Assembly (NCBI RefSeq): GCF_000328565.1
Contig: NC_019966.1
Coordinates: 3,100,001-3,164,000 of the forward strand
Reading direction: 5' to 3'
From: Mycobacterium sp. JS623
GTDB lineage: Bacteria; Actinomycetota; Actinomycetes; Mycobacteriales; Mycobacteriaceae
DNA length: 64,000 bases
Below the pieces are notes generated by a model. The model did not search any database. It saw nothing but the letters and a program-made list of their open reading frames with translations, and had not been told where the DNA came from. Position numbers and translations under genes: made by a program. Positions 7,985-15,865 of the stretch are shown here, one piece after another (the first letter of the stretch is position 1; each line of letters starts with the position of its first letter).

Positions 7985-8848
7985 ATGGATCTCAACGAGA
8001 CCCGCGAACGGATCATCTTCGAAAAGAACGGTCCGATCGCGAAGATCACGCTGAACTGGCCGGAGAAGGCGAACGCGCAGGATCAAAAACAGGTCGAGGA
8101 GATCGACGACGCACTGCGGGATGCCGACCGCGACTACGACATCAAGGTTCTGGTTCTCAAGGCCAACGGGCCGGGGTTCTGCTCGGGGCACGCCATCGGC
8201 AACAACGCGGTCGACTATCCAGAGTTCGTCGAAGGCTTCAAAGCCACTGGCATGCCGTGGAAGCCGCAGACCGACCTGTTCGTCAAACCGATCCTCAACT
8301 TGTGGGAGTTCTCCAAACCGACCATCTCCCAGGTTCATGGTTACTGCGTCGGCGGCGGCACTCATTACGGCCTCACTACCGACATCGTCATCGCCTCTGA
8401 GGACGCGTACTTCTCGTATCCGCCTCTGCAGGGCTTCGGCATGCCATCGGGTGAATGCTCGATTGAGCCGTGGGTGTTCATGAACTGGCGGCGCGCATCC
8501 TATTACCTCTATACCGCCGAAACCGTCGACGCGAAAAAGGCACTCGAGTACGGCCTCATCAACGAGGTGGTCAAGCGTGAAGATCTGGACGCTCGGGTGG
8601 AGGCGATCGCCCGCCACATCGCGCAGGCGCCGCTGACCACGCTGCTGGCCACCAAGGCAAACATCAAGCGGGCGTGGGAGATGATGGGCATGCGCGTGCA
8701 CTGGCAGAGTTCCAACGACCTCGTTGCGCTCGCGTCGGTCAGCAGGGACGTCCAGGAGTTGATCCAGCGGGTGTTCGCCGACAAGATTCTGCCGTCGGAG
8801 ATGGCGAAGCGTCAGGCGGCGGCATCCACCGACGGCAAGGCAACCTAG
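7985..8848 (+). CDS. Enoyl-CoA hydratase/isomerase (crotonase) family protein, paralogue
   Basis: A 287-residue crotonase. The ATG at 7985 follows GGAGAGGG and is preferred over an upstream in-frame ATG inside the lipoyl gene. Oxyanion-hole segments are ANGPGFCSGHA and VHGYCVGGGTHYG. It is similar along its whole length to the crotonase at 159-1019, including the LNRA/LNWPEKAN N-terminal block and the shared C-terminal KRAWEMMGMRVH region, so the two arose by duplication. Its place after an E1-lipoyl module suggests it supplies or consumes a diketone or acyl-CoA for that module; this is inference. Confidence 0.85.
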   Translation: MDLNETRERIIFEKNGPIAKITLNWPEKANAQDQKQVEEIDDALRDADRDYDIKVLVLKANGPGFCSGHAIGNNAVDYPEFVEGFKATGMPWKPQTDLFVKPILNLWEFSKPTISQVHGYCVGGGTHYGLTTDIVIASEDAYFSYPPLQGFGMPSGECSIEPWVFMNWRRASYYLYTAETVDAKKALEYGLINEVVKREDLDARVEAIARHIAQAPLTTLLATKANIKRAWEMMGMRVHWQSSNDLVALASVSRDVQELIQRVFADKILPSEMAKRQAAASTDGKAT

Positions 8849-8855
8849 GGCCGTC

Positions 8856-10340
8856 GTGCACATTGCCGACCACGCGATCACCTGCCCGCAGTCGACGGCC
8901 CTGATCGTCGCGGACGGTCCGGCCATCTCGTACGGCGAGCTGTACGCGAGGAGCCAACGGGTCGCGGCCATGCTTCACGATGTGGGCCTGCGGCGCGGCG
9001 ACGGGGTCGCGCTGGTGCTGCCGAACCGGCCTGAGTTCCTCGAAATCACCTGGGGCTGCCAGCTTTCCGGGCTCTACTACAGCGCGATCAACACCCACTT
9101 CACCCCGGACGAAGTGGCTTATGTCATCGACGACTCCGAGGCCACAGCGGTGTTCGTTGAAGTGGGTGAGGAGATCCGCATCCACGTCGGAGGTGAGGTC
9201 CGCTCATACGAGGATGCGCTCGCCGGTGCGGGTGACCCGCCGCCGATATCGGACGGCTCGGAGATGCTGTACTCGTCGGGCACCACGGGTCGGCCGAAGG
9301 CTGTGCGCAGGCCACTGCCGGAGGATGGCAACGGGTCATGGGCGCAAAAGGTGTTGGAGTACACGCTGACTCACCGTTACGGCATGACCCCGTCGAGTGT
9401 GTACCTTTCGCCCGCGCCGCTGTATCACGCGGCCGGAGTCAACTACACGATGGCGGTGCATCGCGTCGGTGCGGCGTCGGTCCTGATGCCCAAGTTCGAC
9501 GCCGAGGCCGTGTTGCGGCTGATCGAGACGCACCGCGTCACGCATGCGCAGTTCGTGCCGACGATGTTCGTGCGGATGCTGAAACTGCCGGACAGGGTCC
9601 GCGAGTCATACGACGTGTCGAGCCTGCAGTGCGTGATCCACGCGGCGGCACCGTGCCCAGTGGATGTCAAGCACCGGATGATGAAGTGGTTCGGCCCGAT
9701 CATCCACGAGTACTACGGCGGGACAGAGGGATTCGCGGGCACGACGATCGACGCGCAGGAGTGGCTGGCCCATCCCGGGTCGGTCGGCAAACCGTTCGCC
9801 GCGGTGCATGTCGTCGGCGCGGACGGGTCGGAATGCCCCGTCGGCGAGTCGGGGGAGTTGTACTTCGAGGGCGGGCCGGCCTTTGAGTACTTCAAGGATC
9901 CCGTGAAGACCGCATCGGTTTCCAACGAGAAGGGTTGGCGGTCACTGGGGGACATGGGCTACGTCGACGAAGACGGCTATCTGTACCTCACCGATCGGTC
10001 GACGTTCATGATCGTGTCGGGTGGGGTGAACATCTATCCGCAGGAGGCCGAGAACCTTCTGGTCATGCATCCCAAGCTGGTCGACGCGGCGGTATTCGGC
10101 GTACCCAACGAGGAATTCGGCGAAGAGGTCAAGGCCGTCGTGCAGCCGGCCCCCGGCGTGGTGGCCGGTCCCGACCTGGAAGCCGAACTGATCGCGTATT
10201 GCAAGGCGCATCTCGCGTCCTACAAATGCCCGCGCACAGTCGAATTCGATCCCGACCTGCCGCGTGATCCCAACGGCAAGCTGTACAAGCGGCGGATCAG
10301 GGAGCGCTATTGGGAAGGGCGAGCGTCACGAATCCTGTGA
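8856..10340 (+). CDS. AMP-dependent acyl-CoA synthetase/ligase
   Basis: A 494-residue ANL-superfamily ligase with a GTG start. Motifs in order: the phosphate loop YSSGTTGRPKAVRR, the adenine-site segment EYYGGTEG, the hinge region YLYLTDRSTFMIVSGGVNIYPQEAE, and the C-terminal catalytic lysine region PRDPNGKLYKRRIR. It should form an acyl-adenylate and then a CoA thioester from a carboxylic acid. It is the last gene of the plus-strand operon beginning at 4596. Its 3' end overlaps the convergent acyl-CoA synthetase gene by 34 bases. Confidence 0.88.
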   Translation: MHIADHAITCPQSTALIVADGPAISYGELYARSQRVAAMLHDVGLRRGDGVALVLPNRPEFLEITWGCQLSGLYYSAINTHFTPDEVAYVIDDSEATAVFVEVGEEIRIHVGGEVRSYEDALAGAGDPPPISDGSEMLYSSGTTGRPKAVRRPLPEDGNGSWAQKVLEYTLTHRYGMTPSSVYLSPAPLYHAAGVNYTMAVHRVGAASVLMPKFDAEAVLRLIETHRVTHAQFVPTMFVRMLKLPDRVRESYDVSSLQCVIHAAAPCPVDVKHRMMKWFGPIIHEYYGGTEGFAGTTIDAQEWLAHPGSVGKPFAAVHVVGADGSECPVGESGELYFEGGPAFEYFKDPVKTASVSNEKGWRSLGDMGYVDEDGYLYLTDRSTFMIVSGGVNIYPQEAENLLVMHPKLVDAAVFGVPNEEFGEEVKAVVQPAPGVVAGPDLEAELIAYCKAHLASYKCPRTVEFDPDLPRDPNGKLYKRRIRERYWEGRASRIL

Positions 10341-11905
10341 TACCGCGTGCCCCGCGGCTCGCGCACCCACAGCTCGCCGTCACCGGCGGTGGGGCCTTGC
10401 GCGGCGAGTTCACGCTTGAGCACCTTGTGCGTCGCAGTGGTCGGCAGATCGGTTGTGATGCGCACGTATCGCGGCCACGCCTTCGGCGACAGGTCGGGCT
10501 GCTCGGCCAAAAACGCCTCGAAATCCTCTGGTGTCAAATGAGATTCATCGCGCAACACCACCGCGGCCATGATCTGGTCGCCGACGTTCTCGTCGGGCAC
10601 CGCGTAGACGGCGACCCGGCTGATGTCGGGGAGCCGCACCAGGATGCGTTCGATGGGTGCGGCCGCGAGGTTCTCGCCGTCGACGCGCATCCAGTCGGCC
10701 GTGCGCCCCGCCAGGTAGATCCAGCCCTGTTCGTCGCGATACGCCAGATCGCCCGACCAGTACATGCCGCCCCGCATGCGTTCGGCCGTGGCATCCTCGC
10801 TGTTGTAATACCCGGTGAAGAACCCGGCGCCCGACGTGTTGACCAGCTCGCCGACCGCCTCGTCGGCATTGATCAGCGCACCGTCCGCATCGAAGCGGGC
10901 CACAGGGCACTCCGTCACGGTGTCCGGGTTGTAGATCGCGACACCCGGAAAGCCCTTGCCGAGAGAGCCTTTCGGCGTGCCCTCTTCACGGGTGATGATG
11001 ACGGCGTTCTCACTCGAGCCGAAGCCGTCCCACACCAAGGTGTCGAATCGGCGGGTGAACTCCTCGATGTCGCGGTCGCTTGCCTCGTTTCCGAAGGCCA
11101 CGCGCAGCGGATTGTCGGCGTCGTCGGGCTGCTCAGGCGTGGCCAGGATGTAAGCCAGCGGCTTGCCGACGTAGTTCATGTAGGTGGCGCCGTACCGGCG
11201 GATGTCGGAGAGGAACTGCGACGCGCTGAACTTCGCCGGGGCCATCGCCGCCCCGGTCGCGATCGCCACCCCCCAACCCGCCACCAACGCATTGGAATGA
11301 AACAGCGGCATCGACAGGTAGCAGGTGTCATCGGCGGTGACGTCGAATCGCTGTACCAAATTCGCGCCCGACATCAGCACCATGAAGTGCGACACCTTCA
11401 CCGCCTTCGGATCACCGCTGGTGCCCGAGGTGAAGATCAGCATGAACGGGTCGAGCGCGTCGACCTCGCGGTAAGGCGTCAACTCGCCGGCGGACTCCAC
11501 AAGACGCATCCACTCATTGGACGAGGAGTTCAACACCGTGACGCCTTCGAGGTCGACACCCTCCAGCAGCGTCCGATGCTCAGCGTCGGTCACCACGATC
11601 TGGCAGTCGGAACGACGGATGTCCGCGGCCAGCGCGGCGCCGCGCCTGGTGGTATTGAGCCCGCACAGCACATAGCCGCCGAGGCCCGCGGCGGCCATCT
11701 GATGGAGGAATTCGGGCGTATTGCCCAGGAGCACGCCGACGTGGACGGGCCGGTCGCGGTCGACCAGCGCGAGCAGCGCGGCCGCACGTGCGGATGCCTC
11801 GCGCAGGTGTTCGCGCCACGTCCACTGCCGCTCGTCGTACTTCACCGCAACCGCGTCGGAGGCAGCACGTTCTCGAAGCAATTGCTGGATGGTTTCACCC
11901 GCCAT
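10307..11905 (-). CDS. Acyl-CoA synthetase (FadD17-like)
   Basis: A 532-residue ANL ligase. The ATG at 11905 (product MAGETIQQLLRERA) is chosen over an upstream in-frame ATG because the family alignment begins here and the upstream part overlaps the divergent amidohydrolase promoter. Motifs: FTSGTSGDPKAVK, DGFGSSENA, WIYLAGRTADWMRVDGENL and a C-terminal THKVLKREL. The general appearance recalls mycobacterial FadD17-type ligases acting on steroid or fatty acids, but the substrate is not determined. It is divergent from the amidohydrolase at 11943 across only 37 bases, so the two promoters must be very close or overlap. Confidence 0.85.
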   Translation of the reverse strand: MAGETIQQLLRERAASDAVAVKYDERQWTWREHLREASARAAALLALVDRDRPVHVGVLLGNTPEFLHQMAAAGLGGYVLCGLNTTRRGAALAADIRRSDCQIVVTDAEHRTLLEGVDLEGVTVLNSSSNEWMRLVESAGELTPYREVDALDPFMLIFTSGTSGDPKAVKVSHFMVLMSGANLVQRFDVTADDTCYLSMPLFHSNALVAGWGVAIATGAAMAPAKFSASQFLSDIRRYGATYMNYVGKPLAYILATPEQPDDADNPLRVAFGNEASDRDIEEFTRRFDTLVWDGFGSSENAVIITREEGTPKGSLGKGFPGVAIYNPDTVTECPVARFDADGALINADEAVGELVNTSGAGFFTGYYNSEDATAERMRGGMYWSGDLAYRDEQGWIYLAGRTADWMRVDGENLAAAPIERILVRLPDISRVAVYAVPDENVGDQIMAAVVLRDESHLTPEDFEAFLAEQPDLSPKAWPRYVRITTDLPTTATHKVLKRELAAQGPTAGDGELWVREPRGTRYHRIRDARPSQ

Positions 11906-11942
11906 CCTGTTAGTTTTAGCAAACAGTCTCCTAAGGTGGGGT

Positions 11943-13007
11943 ATGTGGATCATTGATGCTGACGGGCACGTCGCAGAGGGGCCTTCGCTAGCGATCGAGG
12001 CGATGAAACGCTGGCCCGAACACATCACGCCACGCCCGGACGGCAGGGCCCTGGTCATCGAGGGCCGCAACTATCCAGAAGCCGACGGACCCGGCGCGGG
12101 CTGTCCCCGCGAGCACGGCCTGTCCACGGCCGACGGCATCGACTATTCGTCGGCGCAGGGCGTTCTCGGCGACGCCGACCGCGATCACATCGACACGATG
12201 GTGCTGTATCCGAGCCTGGGGCTGTGCGCGCCAAGCCTCGAAGATCCGGAATTCGCAGCAGGATTCGCGCGGCTCTACAACCAGTGGATCGCGGACTATT
12301 GTGCAGACTCCAACGGACGGCTGCGCGGCATCGCGGTGACCCCGATCGAACACGGTGAGGCCGCGATCGACGTGATGCGTGAAGCAAAGGACCTCGGACT
12401 GGTCGCCACCCACATCCCGCCCGCGCTGAAGACCCGCAACCTCGATCACCCTGATCTCGACCGGTTCTACGCCGCCGCTGAGGAATTGGACATGCCGCTC
12501 GGCATTCACGGCGCACCGGGCATGCACCTGCCGAAGCTCGGCGTCGACCGCTTCACCAACTACATTCAGGTGCACTGCATCAGCTTCCCGTTCGACCAGA
12601 TGACTGCGATGACGGCGATGATCTCCGGCGGTGTCTTCGACCGGCATCCGAAGTTGCGCGTCGCGTTCCTGGAGGCGGGCGTCGGCTGGGTGCCGTTCTT
12701 CATCGACCGTTTGCACGAACACTTCGAGAAGCGTGGCGATTGGATCGAGAACGGGTGGCAACGCGACCCGCAGGAATACCTTCAGGCAGGCAACATCTGG
12801 ACCACCTGCGAGCCGGAGGAGCCGATACTGCCGGGCGTCATCGACGTGCTCGGTGACGACTTCATCATGTTCGCCAGTGACTATCCGCACTGGGACGGTG
12901 AATGGCCGGAGAGCACCAAGCATCTGCGGTCCCGACCCGACATCAGCGAGCAGACCCGGGAGAAGATCGCCGGCAGCAACGCCAAGCGCTTCTACAGACT
13001 GAACTAG
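11943..13007 (+). CDS. Amidohydrolase-2 (ACMSD-type) family protein, apparently catalytic
   Basis: A 354-residue TIM-barrel amidohydrolase of the ACMSD/COG2159 type. The start at 11943 places the first strand motif DADGH (residues 5-9), which provides the N-terminal metal ligands. A mid-barrel His is in GIHGAPG, and the C-terminal catalytic Asp313 is in FASDYPHW. Family members decarboxylate or hydrolyse carboxylates and cyclic ketones using one zinc. It is related to, but complete compared with, the 15862 homologue. It converges with the ADH gene with a 4-base overlap of stop codons. Confidence 0.85.
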   Translation: MWIIDADGHVAEGPSLAIEAMKRWPEHITPRPDGRALVIEGRNYPEADGPGAGCPREHGLSTADGIDYSSAQGVLGDADRDHIDTMVLYPSLGLCAPSLEDPEFAAGFARLYNQWIADYCADSNGRLRGIAVTPIEHGEAAIDVMREAKDLGLVATHIPPALKTRNLDHPDLDRFYAAAEELDMPLGIHGAPGMHLPKLGVDRFTNYIQVHCISFPFDQMTAMTAMISGGVFDRHPKLRVAFLEAGVGWVPFFIDRLHEHFEKRGDWIENGWQRDPQEYLQAGNIWTTCEPEEPILPGVIDVLGDDFIMFASDYPHWDGEWPESTKHLRSRPDISEQTREKIAGSNAKRFYRLN

Positions 13008-14158
13008 AGGCTGAAATCGATGACGCCGCGGATAATTTCGCCGTTCAGCAGATCGCGGTAACCGTCATTGATGTCGTCGAGGGCATACCGTCGGGTGATC
13101 ATCTCATCGAGCTGCAACTGGCCCGCCTCGTAGAGCCGGGCGAAGCGGGCCACGTCCACCCGCGGATTGCACGACCCGTACACGGTGCCGACCAGGCTCT
13201 TGTTCCACAGAATGAACTCCTGCAGGTTGATCGCGATGGAACTGGTGGTCTGCTTGGTCATTCCGGTCAGCACACACGTGCCACCCTTGCGCGTCAGGCT
13301 CAGCGCCGCCTGTACGTCGTGCTCTGAGATCAACGACGGCGACACGACCACGCCGTCGGCCATCACTCCATGGGTCAGCTCCCGAACGACCGCCGCAGCT
13401 TCGTCGGTGTCGGCCGCGGTATGAGTGGCGCCAAACCGCAACGCGGACTTCTGTTTGAACTCAACGGGATCGACCGCGATGATATGCGCGGCACCGTTGA
13501 TGCGCGCGCCTTGGACCGCAGCTGTGCCGATGCCCCCGACACCGATGACCACGACGGTGTCGCCAGTTCTCACCTTGGCCCGGTTCTCCGCAGAGCCATA
13601 TCCCGTCGGCACTCCACAGGACAGCAGGGCCATCGGCAACAGCGGTAGGTGCGGGTCGATCTTGACGATCGAATCTGTCGACACCACAGTGTGTTTCGAG
13701 AACGCGCCGACCTTCGACAGGTGGCCGAGCTGGCGGCCATCAGCGGTGTGATGACGGAAGGTGCCGTCGGTCGGCATGCCCGGAACCATCACCTGCGCAC
13801 CCATGTCGCAGATGTACTCCATCCCGGAGTTGCACCACCTGCACCGGCCGCACACCGCGACGAACGACGTCACCACGTGATCGCCTGGCGCGAACTCGGT
13901 CACGCCGTCGCCGACTTCCACAACCACTGCCGAGCCTTCGTGGCCGCCGATCATCGGGAACATCGATGGCAGGCCGAAAGACTGCATCACTTCGTTACTT
14001 GCCGACATGTCGCCGTTGAGGATGTGTTCGTCGGAATGGCACAGTCCGGCGGCCACCATCTCGATCAGCACCTCGCCAGCGCGAGGCGGATCCAGCTCGA
14101 ACTCTTCGACCGACCACGGTCCGCCGACGTCGTGCAGGATCGCGGCGCGACTTTTCAT
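13004..14158 (-). CDS. NDMA-type (mycofactocin-associated) zinc alcohol dehydrogenase
   Basis: A 384-residue medium-chain zinc alcohol dehydrogenase. Catalytic zinc ligands are in GLCHSDEH (Cys40) and GGHEG. The structural-zinc lobe has the C-x2-C-x2-C-x7-C pattern (CGRCRWC through YIC), and the nucleotide fold has VIGVGGIGTAAVQG. The overall pattern matches the N,N-dimethyl-4-nitrosoaniline-dependent ADHs of actinobacteria, which hold NAD(H) tightly and are linked to mycofactocin. It probably oxidises an alcohol made by the P450 encoded directly upstream, whose stop overlaps this start by ATGA. Confidence 0.87.
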   Translation of the reverse strand: MKSRAAILHDVGGPWSVEEFELDPPRAGEVLIEMVAAGLCHSDEHILNGDMSASNEVMQSFGLPSMFPMIGGHEGSAVVVEVGDGVTEFAPGDHVVTSFVAVCGRCRWCNSGMEYICDMGAQVMVPGMPTDGTFRHHTADGRQLGHLSKVGAFSKHTVVSTDSIVKIDPHLPLLPMALLSCGVPTGYGSAENRAKVRTGDTVVVIGVGGIGTAAVQGARINGAAHIIAVDPVEFKQKSALRFGATHTAADTDEAAAVVRELTHGVMADGVVVSPSLISEHDVQAALSLTRKGGTCVLTGMTKQTTSSIAINLQEFILWNKSLVGTVYGSCNPRVDVARFARLYEAGQLQLDEMITRRYALDDINDGYRDLLNGEIIRGVIDFSL

Positions 14159-15354
14159 GCGACCGGACGGAAGGTCACGGGCAGGTGCTTCGGCGAGCGA
14201 AACGGCATGCCGGTGATTTTGGTGTCGTCGTCCTCTAAGAGCTGCAGGTCAGTCACCCGATCGAACAGGCTCGTCAGCATCGCCTTAGTTTCCACGCGGG
14301 CCAGGTGCATGCCAAGGCAGCTGTGGATGCCGCCGGCGAACGAAATGTGCGCCCGACGCGGACGGCGAATGTCGAACACGTCGGGGTTCTCCCATCGCTT
14401 GTCGTCGCGATTGGCCGCGCCCATGCAGAGGTTGACCTGGGCCCCCTTCGGAATTGTGTTGCCGTGCATCTCGACATCGCGGGTGGTGTTGCGCGTCACC
14501 AGAACCAACGGGGTCTCGTACCTGATGCCCTCTTCGATCGCGGCCGGAATGAGGTCGCGATTCTGCTGGAGCGTCGCGAGTTGGTCCGGGTGTGTCAGCA
14601 GAAGCTGCAGCAGGTTTCCCGACGACCGATAGGTGGTCTCGAGGCCTGCGGGCAACAGCAACCTGAGGAACGAGATGATGGCTTCGTCGGTCAGCTTTTC
14701 GCCGTCGATCTCGGCGCCAACCAGGTCGCCGATGACGTCGTCGGTGAGTTTTCGGCGCCTCTGGTCTACCTGTTCCTGGAAGTAGGTACCGAGTTGGACA
14801 GACGCGTTGAGGCCGGCCTCGATGTCCTCGGTGATCGAGATCAGTTGCAGCGAAAGCCGCCGGAACATCTCCAGGTCCTGCTGCGGTAAGCCCAACAGCG
14901 CCGCGGTCACCCGGGTCGGAAACTCGAACGTCACCGCCTTGACGAGATCGACTTGGCCCTCGTTCTTGAACTCGTCGACCAACTGGTCGCAGATCGGGTC
15001 GATCACCTCCGGTTCCCACGCCGTGAGCGCGCTCTGCCGGAAGGCCTTCGCCACCAGGCTGCGATGGTCGTGATGCTGCTTGCCCGCCATGCCGAGAATC
15101 GTCGGGCCGAACACGAGGCCGATCGTCTGGTTGTACATCTCCGACGCGAACACGGTGTCCTCGCGGAACGCGGTGAACACGCTCTCGAAGTCGAACAGAG
15201 TCCAGTTTTCCGGGTTCTTCAGCTCTTCCGGCATCAAGTCGCTCTCCATGAGCGTGCCGCGCCATACGGGCGCCGAGTTGCGCATGTAGTTGAAGTATGC
15301 GTAGGGATCAGTCGCAAGATCGGGGGCGCTCTGGGGATCCGTGCTGGTCGTCAC
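14155..15354 (-). CDS. Cytochrome P450
   Basis: A 399-residue soluble bacterial P450. The I-helix oxygen-activation segment is LPAGLETTYRS, the K-helix ExxR is in EEGIRYETP, and the heme loop is FAGGIHSCLGMHLAR with Cys346 as the expected thiolate ligand. Like most actinobacterial CYPs it should hydroxylate a small hydrophobic substrate using external ferredoxin electrons. No classical 3Fe-4S ferredoxin or reductase is adjacent; a Rieske-type small protein is divergently encoded at 15441. It is first in an operon with the ADH, giving an alcohol-forming then alcohol-oxidising pair. Confidence 0.92.
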   Translation of the reverse strand: MTTSTDPQSAPDLATDPYAYFNYMRNSAPVWRGTLMESDLMPEELKNPENWTLFDFESVFTAFREDTVFASEMYNQTIGLVFGPTILGMAGKQHHDHRSLVAKAFRQSALTAWEPEVIDPICDQLVDEFKNEGQVDLVKAVTFEFPTRVTAALLGLPQQDLEMFRRLSLQLISITEDIEAGLNASVQLGTYFQEQVDQRRRKLTDDVIGDLVGAEIDGEKLTDEAIISFLRLLLPAGLETTYRSSGNLLQLLLTHPDQLATLQQNRDLIPAAIEEGIRYETPLVLVTRNTTRDVEMHGNTIPKGAQVNLCMGAANRDDKRWENPDVFDIRRPRRAHISFAGGIHSCLGMHLARVETKAMLTSLFDRVTDLQLLEDDDTKITGMPFRSPKHLPVTFRPVA

Positions 15355-15392
15355 CTATGCCTCCCTGGCAGGGCATCTAGCGGCTCTGTCGC

Positions 15393-15430
15393 CCTATCTT
15401 TACTATTTTAGGTATTCTAGGTCAAGGAAA
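15393..15430 (+). promoter_or_regulatory. Promoter/operator-like element B, nearly identical to element C
   Basis: A 38-base AT-rich block between the divergent P450 and Rieske-ferredoxin genes. It contains TTTACTAT (a -10-like TACTAT) running into TTTTAGGTATTCTAGGTCA. By eye it matches the reverse complement of 23596-23633 at 35 of 38 positions, although flanking sequence is unrelated. That conservation in a second P450/Rieske intergenic region argues for a shared promoter plus operator. It reads toward the Rieske protein gene, whose start is 11 bases downstream. Confidence 0.6.
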
Positions 15431-15440
15431 CCGAAGGGAC

Positions 15441-15800
15441 ATGATGCTGCGCCGACCGGTGTGTGCCATCGAAGACCTGCCTCCCGGGAGCATGAAGCTG
15501 GTTCAGGCCGGCAAGTTCGGTGTGGGTGTCTACAACATCGATGGTGCGTTGTACGCGATCGCGAACTATTGCTCGCATGAGGGTGCACCGTTGTGTGCCG
15601 GGTATGTCGTCGGCACCAATGAATACGCACCGGAGATGCCCGATCAGTTGCGCCGCGTCCGCGAGGGCCGGATCGCGCGCTGCCCCTGGCACAACTGGGA
15701 GTTCGACATCACGACGGGTGTGAACCTCGCCGATCCCCAAAAGCGGGTTCGCACCTATGAGGTCGACGTGAGTGACGGGCAGGTGTATCTCACCGCATGA
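15441..15800 (+). CDS. Small Rieske [2Fe-2S] protein with an enlarged cluster loop
   Basis: A 119-residue single-domain Rieske protein. The cluster ligands are Cys44/His46 (YCSHEGAP) and Cys81/His84 (CPWHNWEF). In most Rieske ferredoxins and oxygenases the two ligand pairs are separated by about 15-17 residues; here there are 34, with an extra stretch around NEYAPEMPDQ. It may be an electron carrier for a P450 or Rieske oxygenase of the island, or a subunit of the amidohydrolases encoded after it. The next small ORF overlaps its stop by ATGA. Confidence 0.85.
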   Translation: MMLRRPVCAIEDLPPGSMKLVQAGKFGVGVYNIDGALYAIANYCSHEGAPLCAGYVVGTNEYAPEMPDQLRRVREGRIARCPWHNWEFDITTGVNLADPQKRVRTYEVDVSDGQVYLTA

Positions 15801-15865
15801 GCGAAGCTTGCGAGCGAATCTTCAACACCGAATGCGCCGGCCACGCCTGCGAGGTCGGCGCATGA
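15797..15865 (+). CDS. Possible 22-residue Cys-containing leader/coupling ORF
   Basis: An ATG at 15797 overlaps the Rieske stop, and the 22-codon frame ends at TGA 15863-15865, overlapping the amidohydrolase ATG at 15862. The peptide is MSEACERIFNTECAGHACEV plus two residues, with three Cys and one His. It may be a real small protein, or only a translational-coupling bridge. The DNA (AGCGAAGCTTGCGAGCGAA) resembles a spacer often seen near mycobacterial gene starts; that resemblance is from memory. A 9-codon mini-ORF of the same layout joins the two acyl-CoA dehydrogenase genes near 3313-3340. Confidence 0.3.
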   Translation: MSEACERIFNTECAGHACEVGA

